From Batillaria attramentaria (lineage: Eukaryota; Mollusca; Gastropoda; Batillariidae): DNA of 64,000 nucleotides. The notes beneath the pieces are model-generated. The model searched no databases. It worked only from the letters and a program-made list of their open reading frames with translations, and was not told the origin of the DNA. The first letter of the stretch is position 1. Each line of letters begins with the position of its first letter. The stretch covers positions 948,501-1,012,500 of the forward strand of contig JACVVK020000227.1 in NCBI GenBank assembly GCA_018292915.2. The letters run 5' to 3'. A program made the translations under genes and the position numbers. Shown piece after piece: positions 13,001 to 57,838 of the stretch.

Positions 13001-15884
13001 AGGCAACCACGTTCGACGGACGGTAGGGTCACGTCCCCCCCCCCCCTTTTTTTTTTTTTAATAACATGAACTGCACGTGGCACGTTCGCGGAGTCAAACT
13101 TTAAGCTAGGACGTGACTTATGTGTAGCATGAACTTTGACCCCTTATCCGCGTTTTCAGTTCATCGCCACAGCCCGGCCGCCAACACGACACAGGCGCCT
13201 GTAGGTTGCGACACGTCTACAGTAGCTCCAGCTACCACTGCGCCGCGGGGATCCTACCTGCCTGACGGCTCCAGTCCCAACACCCTGTACCCGGATATTC
13301 CCAAAACAGGTAGACGTATCTCTAATTCATTAGTCATGTTTCTGTGACACTGTCAGCAAAGATCTCTGATTCCAAGGTCTTTGCTGTCAGTGTTCTCTTT
13401 CTCTGTCTGCCTGTCTGTCTTTCTCAGGATCTGTCTACCTGACAGTGTCTGTCTTTCTCAGTGAAAATTAGGTTATGTCTGTCTGTTTCTGTCTCCCTGT
13501 TTGCCTGTTCCCATGGATGTTTGTCTGTCTGTCTATCTCTGTCTCTCCCTCTCTGTCTCAGGCTGCTGGTTTGTGGTGGATCACTGCCCACGACACACTG
13601 CGACAGAGGGGACACACAAGGACCAGATCGGGACGGATAACGGTACAGAGGCCGGTTGTCTGTCACGTGCCGCCCAGCAGTGGATATGGTGTGGATCACC
13701 TGACAACGGACAGGTCATCGCTATCTACGGACCCACAGGTAATGTTGTAACCAGCTGTGTGTTTATATACCTACAGTGTAGTCTTTATTTATTTATTTAT
13801 TTATTTATTTATTATTACTTCATTATCTCGAAAATTTTCTTACTTTATTCGGGCTACTTCCCTCGGGGGAACCACGTCGCCGCGGTGCAGCGCCAACCAA
13901 TCTACCTATCCTGTTTTTTCAATTTTTTTTTTTTTTGGGGGGGGGGGGTGGGGGGGGGGGTAGGAGGAAAGCCGGATAACCCCCGATGAGCAGGTAAGTT
14001 CTGATAACTGATTTCAGGTGTCATGCTGTGATGACAACTGTAGGTCTTTAATAGACAGTAATTAATTTTGTTTCCCTCTCAGGTGCCATGACACTCGGTG
14101 GCGAGGGCTGTTTCTTTGCGGAGTATGGTTGTCGTACAGAACACGTTGGTTTCCATAGAGACGGGTGGGCAGAACAGCACGAGAACGCGTCGACCAGTGA
14201 GGAAGCATGTCTGAGTCGCGCCGCCCGCCAGTGGCCATATTGTGGATCCCATCCTGACAGACCTGTCACCAGCATCTTTAGGCCAACGGGTAGGTTATGG
14301 CCACGGATAGGTTATGGCCACGGATAGGTTATGGCCTCGGATAGGTTATGGCCACGGATACGTTATGGTCACGGATAGGTTATGGCCACGGATACGTTAT
14401 GGTCACGGGTAGGTTATGGCCACGGATAGGTTATGGCCACGGGAAGGTTATGACCACGGATAGGTTATGGCCACGGGTAGGTTATGGCCACGGGTAGGTT
14501 ATGGCCACGGATAGGTTATGGCCACAGATAGGTTATGGCCACAGATAGGTTATGGCCACGGGTAGGTTATGGCCACAGATAGGTTATGGCCACGGTTAGG
14601 TTATGGCCACGGATAGGTTATGGCCACAGATACGTTATGGTCACGGATAGGTTATGGCCATGGATAGGTTATGGCCTCGGATAGGTTATGGCCACAGTTG
14701 GGTTATGGCCACGGATACTTTATGACCACAGTTGGGTTATGGCCACGGATAGGTTATGACCACAGCTGGATTATGGCCACGGATAGGTTATGGCCACAGT
14801 TGGGTTATGGCCACGGACAGATTATGGCCACAGTTGGGTTATGGCCACGGATAGGTTATGGCCTCGGAGAGGTTATGGCCACGGATAGGTTATGGCCTCG
14901 GAGAGGTTATGGCCACGGATAAGTTATGGCCTCGGATAGGTAATGGCCTCGGATAGGTAATGGCCACAGCTGGGTTATGGCATCGGATAGGTTATGGCCT
15001 CGGATAGGTTATCTCCACAGCTGGGTTATGGCCACGGATAGGTTATGGCCTCGGATAGGTTATGGCCACAGTTGGGTTATGGCCACGGATAGGTTAGCCC
15101 CCCCCCCCCCCCCAAATTGTTGTTTCTGGTAACCCGACCGACCCTCCCCCCCCCCAACCCTAAAAATATTTTTTGGCTGCTGGAAAAAAAAGAAGAAAAA
15201 ATACAAGCACGACCAGTTTCGATTTTCATGCGCCTGTCGTCAGGGAAGTCGTGCGCCATCGCAGACCCAAGATTAGAACGAAATATGGTAAGATAGTGTG
15301 TTATAATATCAAATACAGTTTCACAGAGCATCATTTCTTATTAATACGCTGTTTCTTTGTTCTTGGATATGTGTGTTTGTGTGTGGGGGTTTGTGTTAAA
15401 AAAACCCTACCTACCTACCCTATTTTTTTTTTAGCCATGTTACCAGAAACAACAATTTTTTTGGCCTTATGGCCAAAGTTGGGCAGGTTATGGCCACAGT
15501 CGGGTTATGGCCACGGATACGTTATGGCCAAAGTTGGGTTATAGCCACGGATAGGTTATGGTCACAGTTGGGTTATGGTCACGGATAGGTTTATGGTCAC
15601 GGATAGGTTATGGTCACGGATAGGTTATGACCACATTTGGGTTACGACCACAAATAGGTTATGGCCACGGATAGGTTATGGGCATGGTTGGGTTATGACC
15701 TTGGCTACCTTATGATCATGGATAGTTTACGGCCATGGGTGGATTATGGCCACGGATAAGTTATGGGCACGGGTGGGTAATGGGCACAGGTAGGTTATGG
15801 GCACGGGTGGGTATTGGCCACAACTGAGTTATGGGCACGGGTAGGGTACTAGATGCTACACCACTACACCACTACACCTCACAT

Positions 15885-15944
<60 letters not shown>

Positions 15945-18900
15945 CAGGCGCCTTCAGAACAGCTGGCGCGGGTTGTTGGATCAAAATTCCCTCCTGTCCT
16001 GCACACCGTGATCTGGAGGGTTACTTCTACGACGCTTGGGGGGCAACCAACCGTAACACAGGTAACGTGGGCTTCACTTTTATGAACAGGAAAATACGGA
16101 AACAGAAAAAAAAAAAAAAAAAACATGGTCACGTTGTTCGTCTTTACCTCGTGGTACTGAAGAGGAAAACTTGTGTTTGTTTCCACTTTGGCACTTGTTC
16201 TCACTCACTACAGTGTTGTTCATTGACTGTAGTAACATATCTCTTTCTCAGGTTGTGAGTGTACTACCACTACCATAATATCATTTTCTACAGTGTTTGT
16301 TGTCTCTCTGTACTGACTGTAGTAACATAGTAGTTTGTGACTGTACTACCACTACCATAGTATCATTTTCTACAGTATTTGTTCTCTCTCTTTGTCGACT
16401 GTAGTAACACAGTAGTTTGTGACTGTACCACCACTACCATAGTATAATCATCTACAGTGTTTGTTGTCTCTCTGTACTGACTGTAGTAACATAGTAGTTT
16501 GTGACTGTACCACCACTACCATAGTATAATCATCTACAGTGTTTGTTGTCTCTCTGTACTGACTGTAGTAACACAGTAGTTTGTGACTGTACTACCACTA
16601 CCATAGTATAATCATCTACAGTGTTTGTTGTCTCTCTGTACTGACTGTAGTAACATAGTAGTTTGTGACTGTACTACCACTACCATAGTATAATCATCTA
16701 CAGTGTTTGTTGTCTCTCTGTACTGACTGTAGTAACACAGTAGTTTGTGACTGCTCTACCGCTACCATAGTATAATCATCTACAGTGTTTGTTGTCTCTC
16801 TGTACTGACTGTAGTAACATAGTAGTTTGTGACTGTACTACCACTACCATAGTATAATCATCTACAGTGTTTGTTGTCTCTCTGTACTGACTGTAGTAAC
16901 ACAGTAGTTTGTGACTGTACCACCACTACCATAGTATAATCATCTACAGTGTTTGTTGTCTCTCTGTACTGACTGTAGTAACATAGTAGTTTGTGACTGT
17001 ACTACCACTACCATAGTATAATCATCTACAGTGTTTGTTGTCTCTCTGTACTGACTGTAGTAACACAGTAGTTTGTGACTGCTCTACCGCTACCATAGTA
17101 TAATCATCTACAGTGTTTGTTGTCTCTCTGTACTGACTGTAGTAACATAGTAGTTTGTGACTGTACTACCGCTACCATAGTATAATCATCTACAGTGTTT
17201 GTTGTCTCTCTGTACTGACTGTAGTAACACAGTAGTTTGTGACTGCTCTACCGCTACCATAGTATAATCATCTACAGTGTTTGTTGTCTCTCTGTACTGA
17301 CTGTAGTAACATAGTAGTTTGTGACTGTACTACCACTACCATAGTATAATCATCTACAGTGTTTGTTGTCTCTCTGTACTGACTGTAGTAACATAGTAGT
17401 TTGTGACTGTACCACCACTACCATAGTATAATCATCTACAGTGTTTGTTGTCTCTCTGTACTGACTGTAGTAACATAGTAGTTTGTGACTGTACCACCAC
17501 TACCATAGTATAATCATCTACAGTGTTTGTTGTCTCTCTGTACTGACTGTAGTAACACAGTAGTTTGTGACTGTACTACCACTACCATAGTATAATCATC
17601 TACAGTGTTTGTTGTCTCTCTGTACTGACTGTAGTAACATAGTAGTTTGTGACTGTACTACCACTACCATAGTATAATCATCTACAGTGTTTGTTGTCTC
17701 TCTGTACTGACTGTAGTAACACAGTAGTTTGTGACTGCTCTACCGCTACCATAGTATAATCATCTACAGTGTTTGTTGTCTCTCTGTACTGACTGTAGTA
17801 ACATAGTAGTTTGTGACTGTACTACCACTACCATAGTATAATCATCTACAGTGTTTGTTGTCTCTCTGTACTGACTGTAGTAACACAGTAGTTTGTGACT
17901 GTACCACCACTACCATAGTATAATCATCTACAGTGTTTGTTGTCTCTCTGTACTGACTGTAGTAACATAGTAGTTTGTGACTGCTCTACCGCTACCATAG
18001 TATAATCATCTACAGTGTTTGTTGTCTCTCTGTACTGACTGTAGTAACATAGTAGTTTGTGACTGTACTACCACTACCATAGTATAATCATCTACAGTGT
18101 TTGTTGTCTCTCTGTACTGACTGTAGTAACACAGTAGTTTGTGACTGCTCTACCGCTACCATAGTATAATCATCTACAGTGTTTGTTGTCTCTCTGTACT
18201 GACTGTAGTAACATAGTAGTTTGTGACTGCTCTACCGCTACCATAGTATAATCATCTACAGTGTTTGTTGTCTCTCTGTACTGACTGTAGTAACATAGTA
18301 GTTTGTGACTGTACTACCACTACCATAGTATAATCATCTACAGTGTTTGTTGTCTCTCTGTACTGACTGTAGTAACACAGTAGTTTGTGACTGCTCTACC
18401 GCTACCATAGTATAATCATCTACAGTGTTTGTTGTCTCTCTGTACTGACTGTAGTAACATAGTAGTTTGTGACTGCTCTACCGCTACCATAGTATAATCA
18501 TCTACAGTGTTTGTTGTCTCTCTGTACTGACTGTAGTAACATAGTAGTTTGTGACTGTACTACCACTACCATAGTATAATCATCTACAGTGTTTGTTGTC
18601 TCTCTGTACTGACTGTAGTAACATAGTAGTTTGTGACTGTACCACCACTACCATAGTTTATACCACTCTACCACTATTACAAGTCATGGTATAAAATCCA
18701 GAATTCACCACATGTGGTATAAACATTGTACCCATGACAACCACGCGTGAATTTTATGGCTGTACCTAAAGGCCATGTCACACGAGAGGGCAAAAACACT
18801 TGAAAACATTGTTTTCAGATGTTTCGCTGCGAAACAGTGTGTTTTGTCGTGTGACATACTTCACAACAATGTTTTCAAAACACTGTTTCGATCGTGTTTT

Positions 18901-19901
18901 CAGTTTTAAAGCCTGCCCTAAAATCCGAAAACATGTTTTGTGTTTCAACCAATGAAAGCCGCCGTGCGGAGTGTCAAGTGACACCTTCCCGTATCCGCTC
19001 AGTCAACATGTATGTTTAAGGAAAAGAGACATCGACTTTACCCAGAAACCCCATCCAGAGGTATTTCATACGCATTGAAGTTCTACATACAAGAAAAGGG
19101 TGTCTAGTAAGGTAGGAATGTCTTGACCGTAGCAGGGAAACTTGTTTTTAGTGTGACACCGCCTTAAAGAGTGAACAGGTATTACCCCTAGCAGTGTTCC
19201 AGCAGTGTGTTCTGGTGAAAGGATTTGCGTCACAATATGACGCGAACAGGGACTAAAGAATAATTTACGTCACGACATGACATAGTTCGACTTCGTACGG
19301 AAATGGGGACGAAGGAGCTTTGCCAGTCGCTTGACGTGGAATTGTTGATCTTTTGCTGCGTGTTATCAACAAGCGGTCGTGTTTGTGACAAGCGTAAGCC
19401 TAGTTCCAGTTCTCTACTAAGACGGAGGCTTCGAAACGGAAAAGCTGACTTCTCAAAGCCTATGGACAAAGCGAGGTAAAGCACCTCAGTCAGTGATGTC
19501 GCATGAAGCATTTGGATTGCCGATGTCAGCTTTCAAATCAAAGACTTGAAATGCAGGTAGGGACGTGGTATAAATAATTTTCCAAATTCGGTGCCCCCGA
19601 TTACGGAAAATACACCACACTCGTTTGTTGATTTCGACCGTAAAACTGCTCGTTAAAACTCGCAGTTTTACGGTCGAAATCAACAAACTCGTGTGGTGTA
19701 TTTTCCGTAATCCGGGGCACCTCATTGTGAAAACTCTATATAATCATCTACAGTGTTTGTTGTCTCTCTGTACTGGCAGATCACGAGAAGTATGAATGCT
19801 TGGACCGTGCTAACTACTTCTGGGAAAAATGTGGTTCCCATGACAACGCTTCCGTCACTGCCTTCTACAGGCCGTCTGCTGTACAGCGGACAGTGCCTTG
19901 A
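6478..19901 (+). CDS. Gene 1 (5'-truncated by window): secreted beta-helix protein with C-terminal four-cysteine repeats
   Basis: Eight exons join in frame: 6478-6562, 6850-6962, 7133-7286, 13160-13309, 13562-13738, 14083-14289, 15948-16061 and 19780-19901, total 1122 bases ending in TGA. Every exon has the same length and phase as its counterpart in gene 2 (exons 15-22), which strongly supports the model. The encoded part is the last beta-helix rungs, a Thr/Pro linker and three four-cysteine repeats (pattern C-x5/6-C ... CLxRA ... W..CGS ... VTAxYRPTG). The exons for signal peptide and most of the helix lie left of the window. No cysteine-repeat family name is assigned. The beta-helix portion is GH141-like by architecture only. 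Confidence 0.88.
6757..7060. repeat. (GA)n, (CT)n and (AC)n tracts around gene 1 exon B
   Basis: (GATA/GA)n at about 6760-6794 lies upstream of exon B; (CT)n at 6971-7012 and (AC)n at 7013-7055 start eight bases after its donor. Confidence 0.9.
6850..6962 (+). CDS. Gene 1 exon B (homolog of gene 2 exon 16)
   Basis: Acceptor 'atctgcag', donor 'CGC|GTATGT'; 113 bases. Encodes GNQIYQNIFYN and ends PEYFDVHDNYR, a beta-helix rung with asparagine-rich turns. The donor is followed at once by (CT)n then (AC)n. Confidence 0.88.
7133..7286 (+). CDS. Gene 1 exon C (homolog of gene 2 exon 17)
   Basis: Acceptor 'atcaacag', donor 'CTGACAG|GTAACT'; 154 bases. Encodes AFKKTDFWSPENADFRLRC and ends TGPHYLTG. 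Its last 16 bases plus the donor are the seed of the 27-bp array that fills the next intron. Confidence 0.88.
7287..12555. repeat. 27-bp donor-derived minisatellite (gene 1 intron after exon C)
   Basis: Unit is 16 exon-end bases CCTCATTACCTGACAG plus 11 intron bases GTGGCTATAGT, some 190 copies, with extended variants containing 'cactgtaatccgcat'. The first units after exon C and the last ones (12300-12540) keep the stronger GTAACT form. A higher-order unit of about 990 bp repeats within 9.3-11.2 kb. Since 27 is nine codons, long frames stay open on both strands. Confidence 0.95.
12556..13159. other. Intron remainder with a five-copy 21-bp repeat
   Basis: Five copies of 'aatgggatatttaacgtttgg' type at about 12700-12790, a poly-C/poly-T run at 13030-13060, otherwise unique. 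The last 40 bases match the intron end before gene 2 exon 18. Confidence 0.7.
13160..13309 (+). CDS. Gene 1 exon D: Thr/Pro linker
   Basis: Acceptor 'gcgttttcag', donor 'AAACAG|GTAGAC'; 150 bases, phase 1-1. Encodes a linker (TTQAPVGCDTSTVAPATTAP) joining the beta-helix to the cysteine repeats. Nearly identical to gene 2 exon 18, including about 25 bases of upstream intron, unlike the more diverged exons around it. Confidence 0.88.
13562..13738 (+). CDS. Gene 1 exon E: cysteine repeat 1
   Basis: Acceptor 'tctgtctcag', donor 'CCACAG|GTAATG'; 177 bases, phase 1-1. Encodes GCWFVVDHC ... CLSRAAQQWIWCGS ... YGPTG with four cysteines. Differs from gene 2 exon 19 at only a handful of bases. Confidence 0.92.
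13739..14082. other. Intron with (TTTA)n, poly-T and poly-G runs
   Basis: (TTTA)n at about 13787-13812 and a poly-T/poly-G stretch at 13920-13962; no gene seen. Confidence 0.7.
14083..14289 (+). CDS. Gene 1 exon F: cysteine repeat 2
   Basis: Acceptor 'tccctctcag', donor 'CAACGG|GTAGGT'; 207 bases, phase 1-1. Encodes GCFFAEYGC ... GFHRD ... CLSRAARQWPYCGS ... FRPTG. Much more diverged from gene 2 exon 20 than its neighbour exons are from theirs. Its donor seeds the 17-bp array. Confidence 0.92.
14282..15845. repeat. 17-bp donor-derived minisatellite (gene 1 intron after exon F)
   Basis: Unit 'GGTTATGGCCACGGATA'. The exon F junction itself reads CCAACGG|GTAGGTTATGG, and many units read CCACGG|GTAGGTTATGG, so the array begins at the splice site. 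A foldback element interrupts it at about 15095-15465. Confidence 0.93.
15095..15465. mobile_element. Short element with 20-bp perfect terminal inverted repeats
   Basis: AAATTGTTGTTTCTGGTAAC at 15114-15133 is the exact reverse complement of 15439-15458. Poly-C and poly-T runs sit at the edges and the 17-bp array resumes on both sides, so this is an insertion of a MITE-like non-autonomous DNA element. No transposase; superfamily unassigned. Confidence 0.75.
15886..15940 (+). repeat. (GT)n directly upstream of gene 1 exon G acceptor
   Basis: Uninterrupted (GT)n ends seven bases before the exon, replacing the usual pyrimidine tract. The paralogous exon 21 has the same arrangement with a longer tract. 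Confidence 0.92.
15948..16061 (+). CDS. Gene 1 exon G: first half of cysteine repeat 3
   Basis: The acceptor 'aatacag' is preceded directly by about 54 bases of (GT)n instead of a pyrimidine tract. Donor 'AACACAG|GTAACG'; 114 bases, phase 1-1, so skipping keeps frame. Encodes GAFRTAGAGCWIKIPSC and onward. Confidence 0.9.
16206..18655. repeat. 82-bp minisatellite (gene 1 last intron)
   Basis: About 29 copies containing 'catctacagtgtttgttgtc' and 'tctctctgtactgactgtag'. The real acceptor of exon H sits in a partial unit (19739-19779: 'tctctctgtactggcag'), separated from the array by an inserted kilobase, so the array multiplies that acceptor tract. Confidence 0.94.
18767..19166. mobile_element. 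MITE-like element with imperfect inverted ends
   Basis: TAAAGGCCATGTCACAC at 18767-18783 pairs imperfectly with GTGTGACACCGCCTTA at 19151-19166. The inside is a nest of 'gttttca' and 'gaaaac' words. It lies in the non-repeat block that splits the 82-bp array. Confidence 0.55.
19590..19721. repeat. 60-bp-arm palindrome
   Basis: 19590-19649 and 19662-19721 are reverse complements with about four mismatches around a 12-base loop, enough for a very stable hairpin in RNA or a cruciform. It is 58 bases upstream of the gene 1 exon H acceptor. Confidence 0.92.
19780..19901 (+). CDS. Gene 1 exon H: second half of cysteine repeat 3 and stop
   Basis: Acceptor 'tactggcag'; 122 bases to TGA. Encodes DHEKYECLDRANYFWEKCGS and ends SVTAFYRPSAVQRTVP. 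Same length as gene 2 exon 22. Confidence 0.9.
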
Positions 19902-19957
19902 TCCACCCACACACTTCAACTTATAAACCGAAAAATCTTCTTGTTCATTTAAATCAA

Positions 19958-19963
19958 AATAAA
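19958..19963 (+). terminator. Gene 1 polyadenylation signal
   Basis: AATAAA lies 57 bases after the stop codon in an AT-rich stretch, as expected for a short 3' UTR. The cleavage site is not determinable. Confidence 0.6.
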
Positions 19964-20104
19964 CTTTTGTTGTTTTAAAACTGATAAATTCACGTCCTTC
20001 TTTCAATATATCTTTTCGTTCATTGTAAACAATATATCATCTTGTTAATTTAAAAAGAAAATACAATTTTATTCAAATATACCAGTCTGCAAACATAAGC
20101 CAAA

Positions 20105-20166
<62 letters not shown>

Positions 20167-21818
20167 CCGTTTATATTTTGTGGGCTTCCTACAATCAGTT
20201 TTAAGCTGTGTCACCTGTAAACCCACCATGTGTGATGACGATTGTCGAACGTAATGTGCTACTAACCCATCCTACACAAGTGGAGCAGGTACAATGTGCT
20301 GTCGACCATCATACACAAGTGGAGCAGGTACAATGTGCTACTAACCCATCATACACAAGTGGAGCAGGTACAATACACAGAACTGGGCGGCAGAACTTTT
20401 CCAAACCACATTCCAACCATTGACATTTTTGACGGATGTTGTTTGATACACGTACACATAAAGTAAGAGCGTCACTGACTATTTGTCTACTCCGTCATGA
20501 CGCACAGAACGACACGCTTTGGATGACTGACGGGTCACGTGCTTCTAGGAAAGTGTAATGTAGTGTAGCCATGTGTGTCCCTCAGCCACAATTATAATAC
20601 ACTTCACAACGAGGTAGGAGACAGGCAAGAAGAAAGGTGAACCTTTACCGTAACGAGGTAGGAGACAGGCAAGAAGAAAGGTGAACCTTTACCGTATGAG
20701 ACTGTAGGAGACAGGCAAGAAGAAAGGTGAACCTTTACCGTATGACACTGAAACTGTCGATTCGTATAAGGTCGGGTGTCCAGCACCCAGTATAGTTTAC
20801 ATAGGGAAATGCCGGGAAATCCCCAACCACTTGTGTGTTTTTACAGATTACTCTGTCATAGTGAATACTTTGCTGACTGAAAGAGTAGACAATCACGAAC
20901 TCAAGAACAGTATAAAAGATACTTCAAATGTTTTCAAAAACACAGAAATAAGTAAACCTCAAAGTCAGATCGCCCTTATTTGTACGCTTTTACGCATCGC
21001 CACTGCACACAGAGAAAAATGACTTTCAACATTGTTTACTGCATTGTTTCTCAAGATACTGATTTCCTGACTTTGGATATTGTTTATTGTTTATTGTTTA
21101 TTGCATTGTCGCTTGCGATGCCGAGTTCATGTTAAGGTTGTACGGTAGTTCATGTTAAGGTTGTACGGTAGTTCATGTTAAGGTTGTACGGTAGTTCATG
21201 TTAAGGTTGTACGGTAGTTCATGTTAAGGTTGTACGGTAGTTCATGTTAAGGTTGTACGGTAGTTTGAACTCTGCTCGAGGAAAACCTAAAGTCTCTAAA
21301 CACAAGTGAGTTTGAGGGATGAGACAGTAATGAACAATGACGTCAACAATACCGGGTGTTTCACACCCGGCTCATACGGTAACGGTTAAGATGAGAGAGT
21401 AATGAACAATGACGTCAACAATGCTTACTGAATGAGGTTCGTATGTGATAAAACTCGAACGGTAAACGGTAAACATGATTGTTTGTCGTTATGAAAAATA
21501 CGCAAAGTTGTTTTGACGTATCACTTGTGGGCACGAACTGTGTCAGAACATGTTTTTAAAAAAAACCAAAAAAACACACCACCACCACCAACAACAACAA
21601 AAAACCCGCGTTCAGTTTGCAAGACTTTGAACTCGTAAAATTAGTTCATGAAACTTATCTGCACTACACGTACGTAGGACGAAATGTAGGACGTATGTAT
21701 GACCTTGACCGTACGTGTATGGGCGTTGTGGGAAAGTATACATATGTTGGAACATCAGATTGTCAGACACAGAACATCGTGCAGAGCTTGGGACACGTAC
21801 ACGGTACAGACAACAGTC
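19964..21818. other. Intergenic region between gene 1 and gene 2
   Basis: Holds (GT)n at 20110-20164, three copies of a 33-bp unit with 'acacaagtggagcaggtaca' (20272-20370), three copies of a unit of about 43 bp with 'ggagacaggcaagaagaaag' (20608-20745), and six copies of a 23-bp unit with 'ttcatgttaaggttgtacgg' (21128-21266). No gene found. Confidence 0.8.
21338..21417 (+). promoter_or_regulatory. Two CRE-like TGACGTCA sites upstream of gene 2
   Basis: Exact TGACGTCA palindromes at 21338-21345 and 21410-21417, 72 bases apart, 402 to 480 bases before the gene 2 ATG, each in 'gaacaatgacgtcaacaat'. A GGGTGTTTCACACCC palindrome lies between. Consensus match only; no transcription start can be placed. 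Confidence 0.35.
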
Positions 21819-56294
<34,476 letters not shown>

Positions 56295-56460
56295 AGTAGC
56301 ATGTTGCGTGGCATAATGTGTCTTGTACTTGCGTATGTCGTGTGCCATGTGGTGTGTCTTAACATGAACATCGCAATACTGCATACATGTAAATGTAGTT
56401 CTTGTCGTCAGTGGAAACCGATTTTCTGTTTCCTTTATATATTTCTGTAAAATCAGAGCT

Positions 56461-56466
56461 AATAAA
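56461..56466 (+). terminator. Gene 2 polyadenylation signal
   Basis: AATAAA 167 bases after the stop, in an AT-rich stretch between the end of gene 2 and the intergenic LINE relic. Confidence 0.6.
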
Positions 56467-56999
56467 ATAATGTGTTTCAAAGCGTAGCATGCGGACATCT
56501 GATGATCTCTGTCTGGTTGGGACAACATGCTTGATGCAGCAATGATATGGAAAGCTGACAACATTACTTACTACACTGTCCACACTACACTGTCCACACT
56601 ACACAGACATCCACTCTACAACTATCTGTAATATTCCATACAAACACAGAAAACTAGATATCTCACTACACGGTGATGCAAACTTAACTAGTCAAGAAAA
56701 CCTCACAATCTTCCAATACGTACATGACTTTCACTTACTGTGCCGCGGGCAGTCTGTCAGCTGCGCCAACCAAACCAATTCCCCCCCCCCCCCCGCCCTT
56801 CCTTTCCCCTCCCTCTCTCTTCTTCTCACTTTTCCTTCTTCTTACTCTCCTCCTTCCCCTCTCCCTCCCTCTCCTGTCTTTTCATTGTTATTATGCTGTC
56901 ACAGTATTCGCCGTACTACATTGTGAATGTTCACAGGCGGAGGCTGTGATTATACAGGTTTCTGGCCTCTTACCACCGCCTGAATACTTGTTTGTGTAA

Positions 57000-57315
57000 C
57001 CTGGCCAGCGGAACAAAACCATGTTTAAATGTTTACGTACAACTGTGTTACCACTTCCTGTCCTCCATATCTGTCTTCTTTACTTCAGCTTTACACTCCT
57101 TCGAGACTACTTCGTTCTGCTGCCGACACTCGGAAAATCCGTATCCCTCAAGTCAGAACAAAGACCTTTGGTCAGCGTAGTTTTTCATACCAGGGTCCGA
57201 CTTGCTGGAATGATCTCCCAGCATCAATCAGATATGCAGACACAAAAACCATCCTTCAAGCAAAATCTGAAAACCCGCCTCACCAATAGCTGTTGCCACA
57301 TCATCATCTTGCTGG

Positions 57316-57351
<36 letters not shown>

Positions 57352-57530
57352 CGGGGTCAGCGGAGACCGTGTATGATGCTGCACATTATGTGTTTGTAGT
57401 TAACTGTATGTGTGAAGGAATGTTGCGTGTGTTTCCGTTTCTGTGTGAGTGAGTGCGTGTTGATTGTCAGGCGCCCTGAGCTCCTGCGGGAGGGAGGGCG
57501 CCCCTTGAATACCCATTATTATTATTATTA
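57000..57530 (+). pseudogene. LINE 3' end: post-RT fragment and tail
   Basis: 57029-57289 encodes 'YTPSRLLRSAADTRKIRIPQ' and 'KTFGQRSFSYQGPTCWNDLP', the hallmark C-terminal segment of jockey/CR1-clade LINE ORF2. A 3' UTR follows with (GT)n and ends 'ccttgaatacccattattat' with an (ATT)n tail. Confidence 0.8.
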
Positions 57531-57611
57531 AATCAAAATGTTTGATGACTCTGTTGTTGGACGCCATATTGGCAGTGTTTGTGTTTATGTTCGGTGTCAT
57601 ATATCGCCGGG

Positions 57612-57838
57612 TTATTGTTTGAAGGGTTAGGGATTGTTGTTTGAAGGGTTAGGGATTGTTGTTTGAAGGGTTAGGGATTGTTGTTTGAAGGGTTAGGGAT
57701 TGTTGTCTGAAGGGTTAGGGATTGTTGTCTGAAGGGTTAGGGATTGTTGTCTGAAGGGTTAGGGATTGTTGTTTGAAGGGTTAGGGATTGTTGTCTGAAG
57801 GGTTAGGGATTGTTGTCTGAAGGGTTAGGGATTGTTGG
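57612..57838. repeat. 22-bp repeat containing GGGTTAGGG
   Basis: Eleven copies of 'gggttagggattgttgtttg' plus 'aa', with t/c variation. Contains the TTAGGG hexamer once per unit but is not a telomeric run. Confidence 0.92.

Noticed and set aside
5338..18655. Regular 40-bp and 82-bp direct repeats reminiscent of CRISPR arrays
   Set aside because: No unique spacers between repeats; units are contiguous, and the genome is a spliced eukaryotic one.
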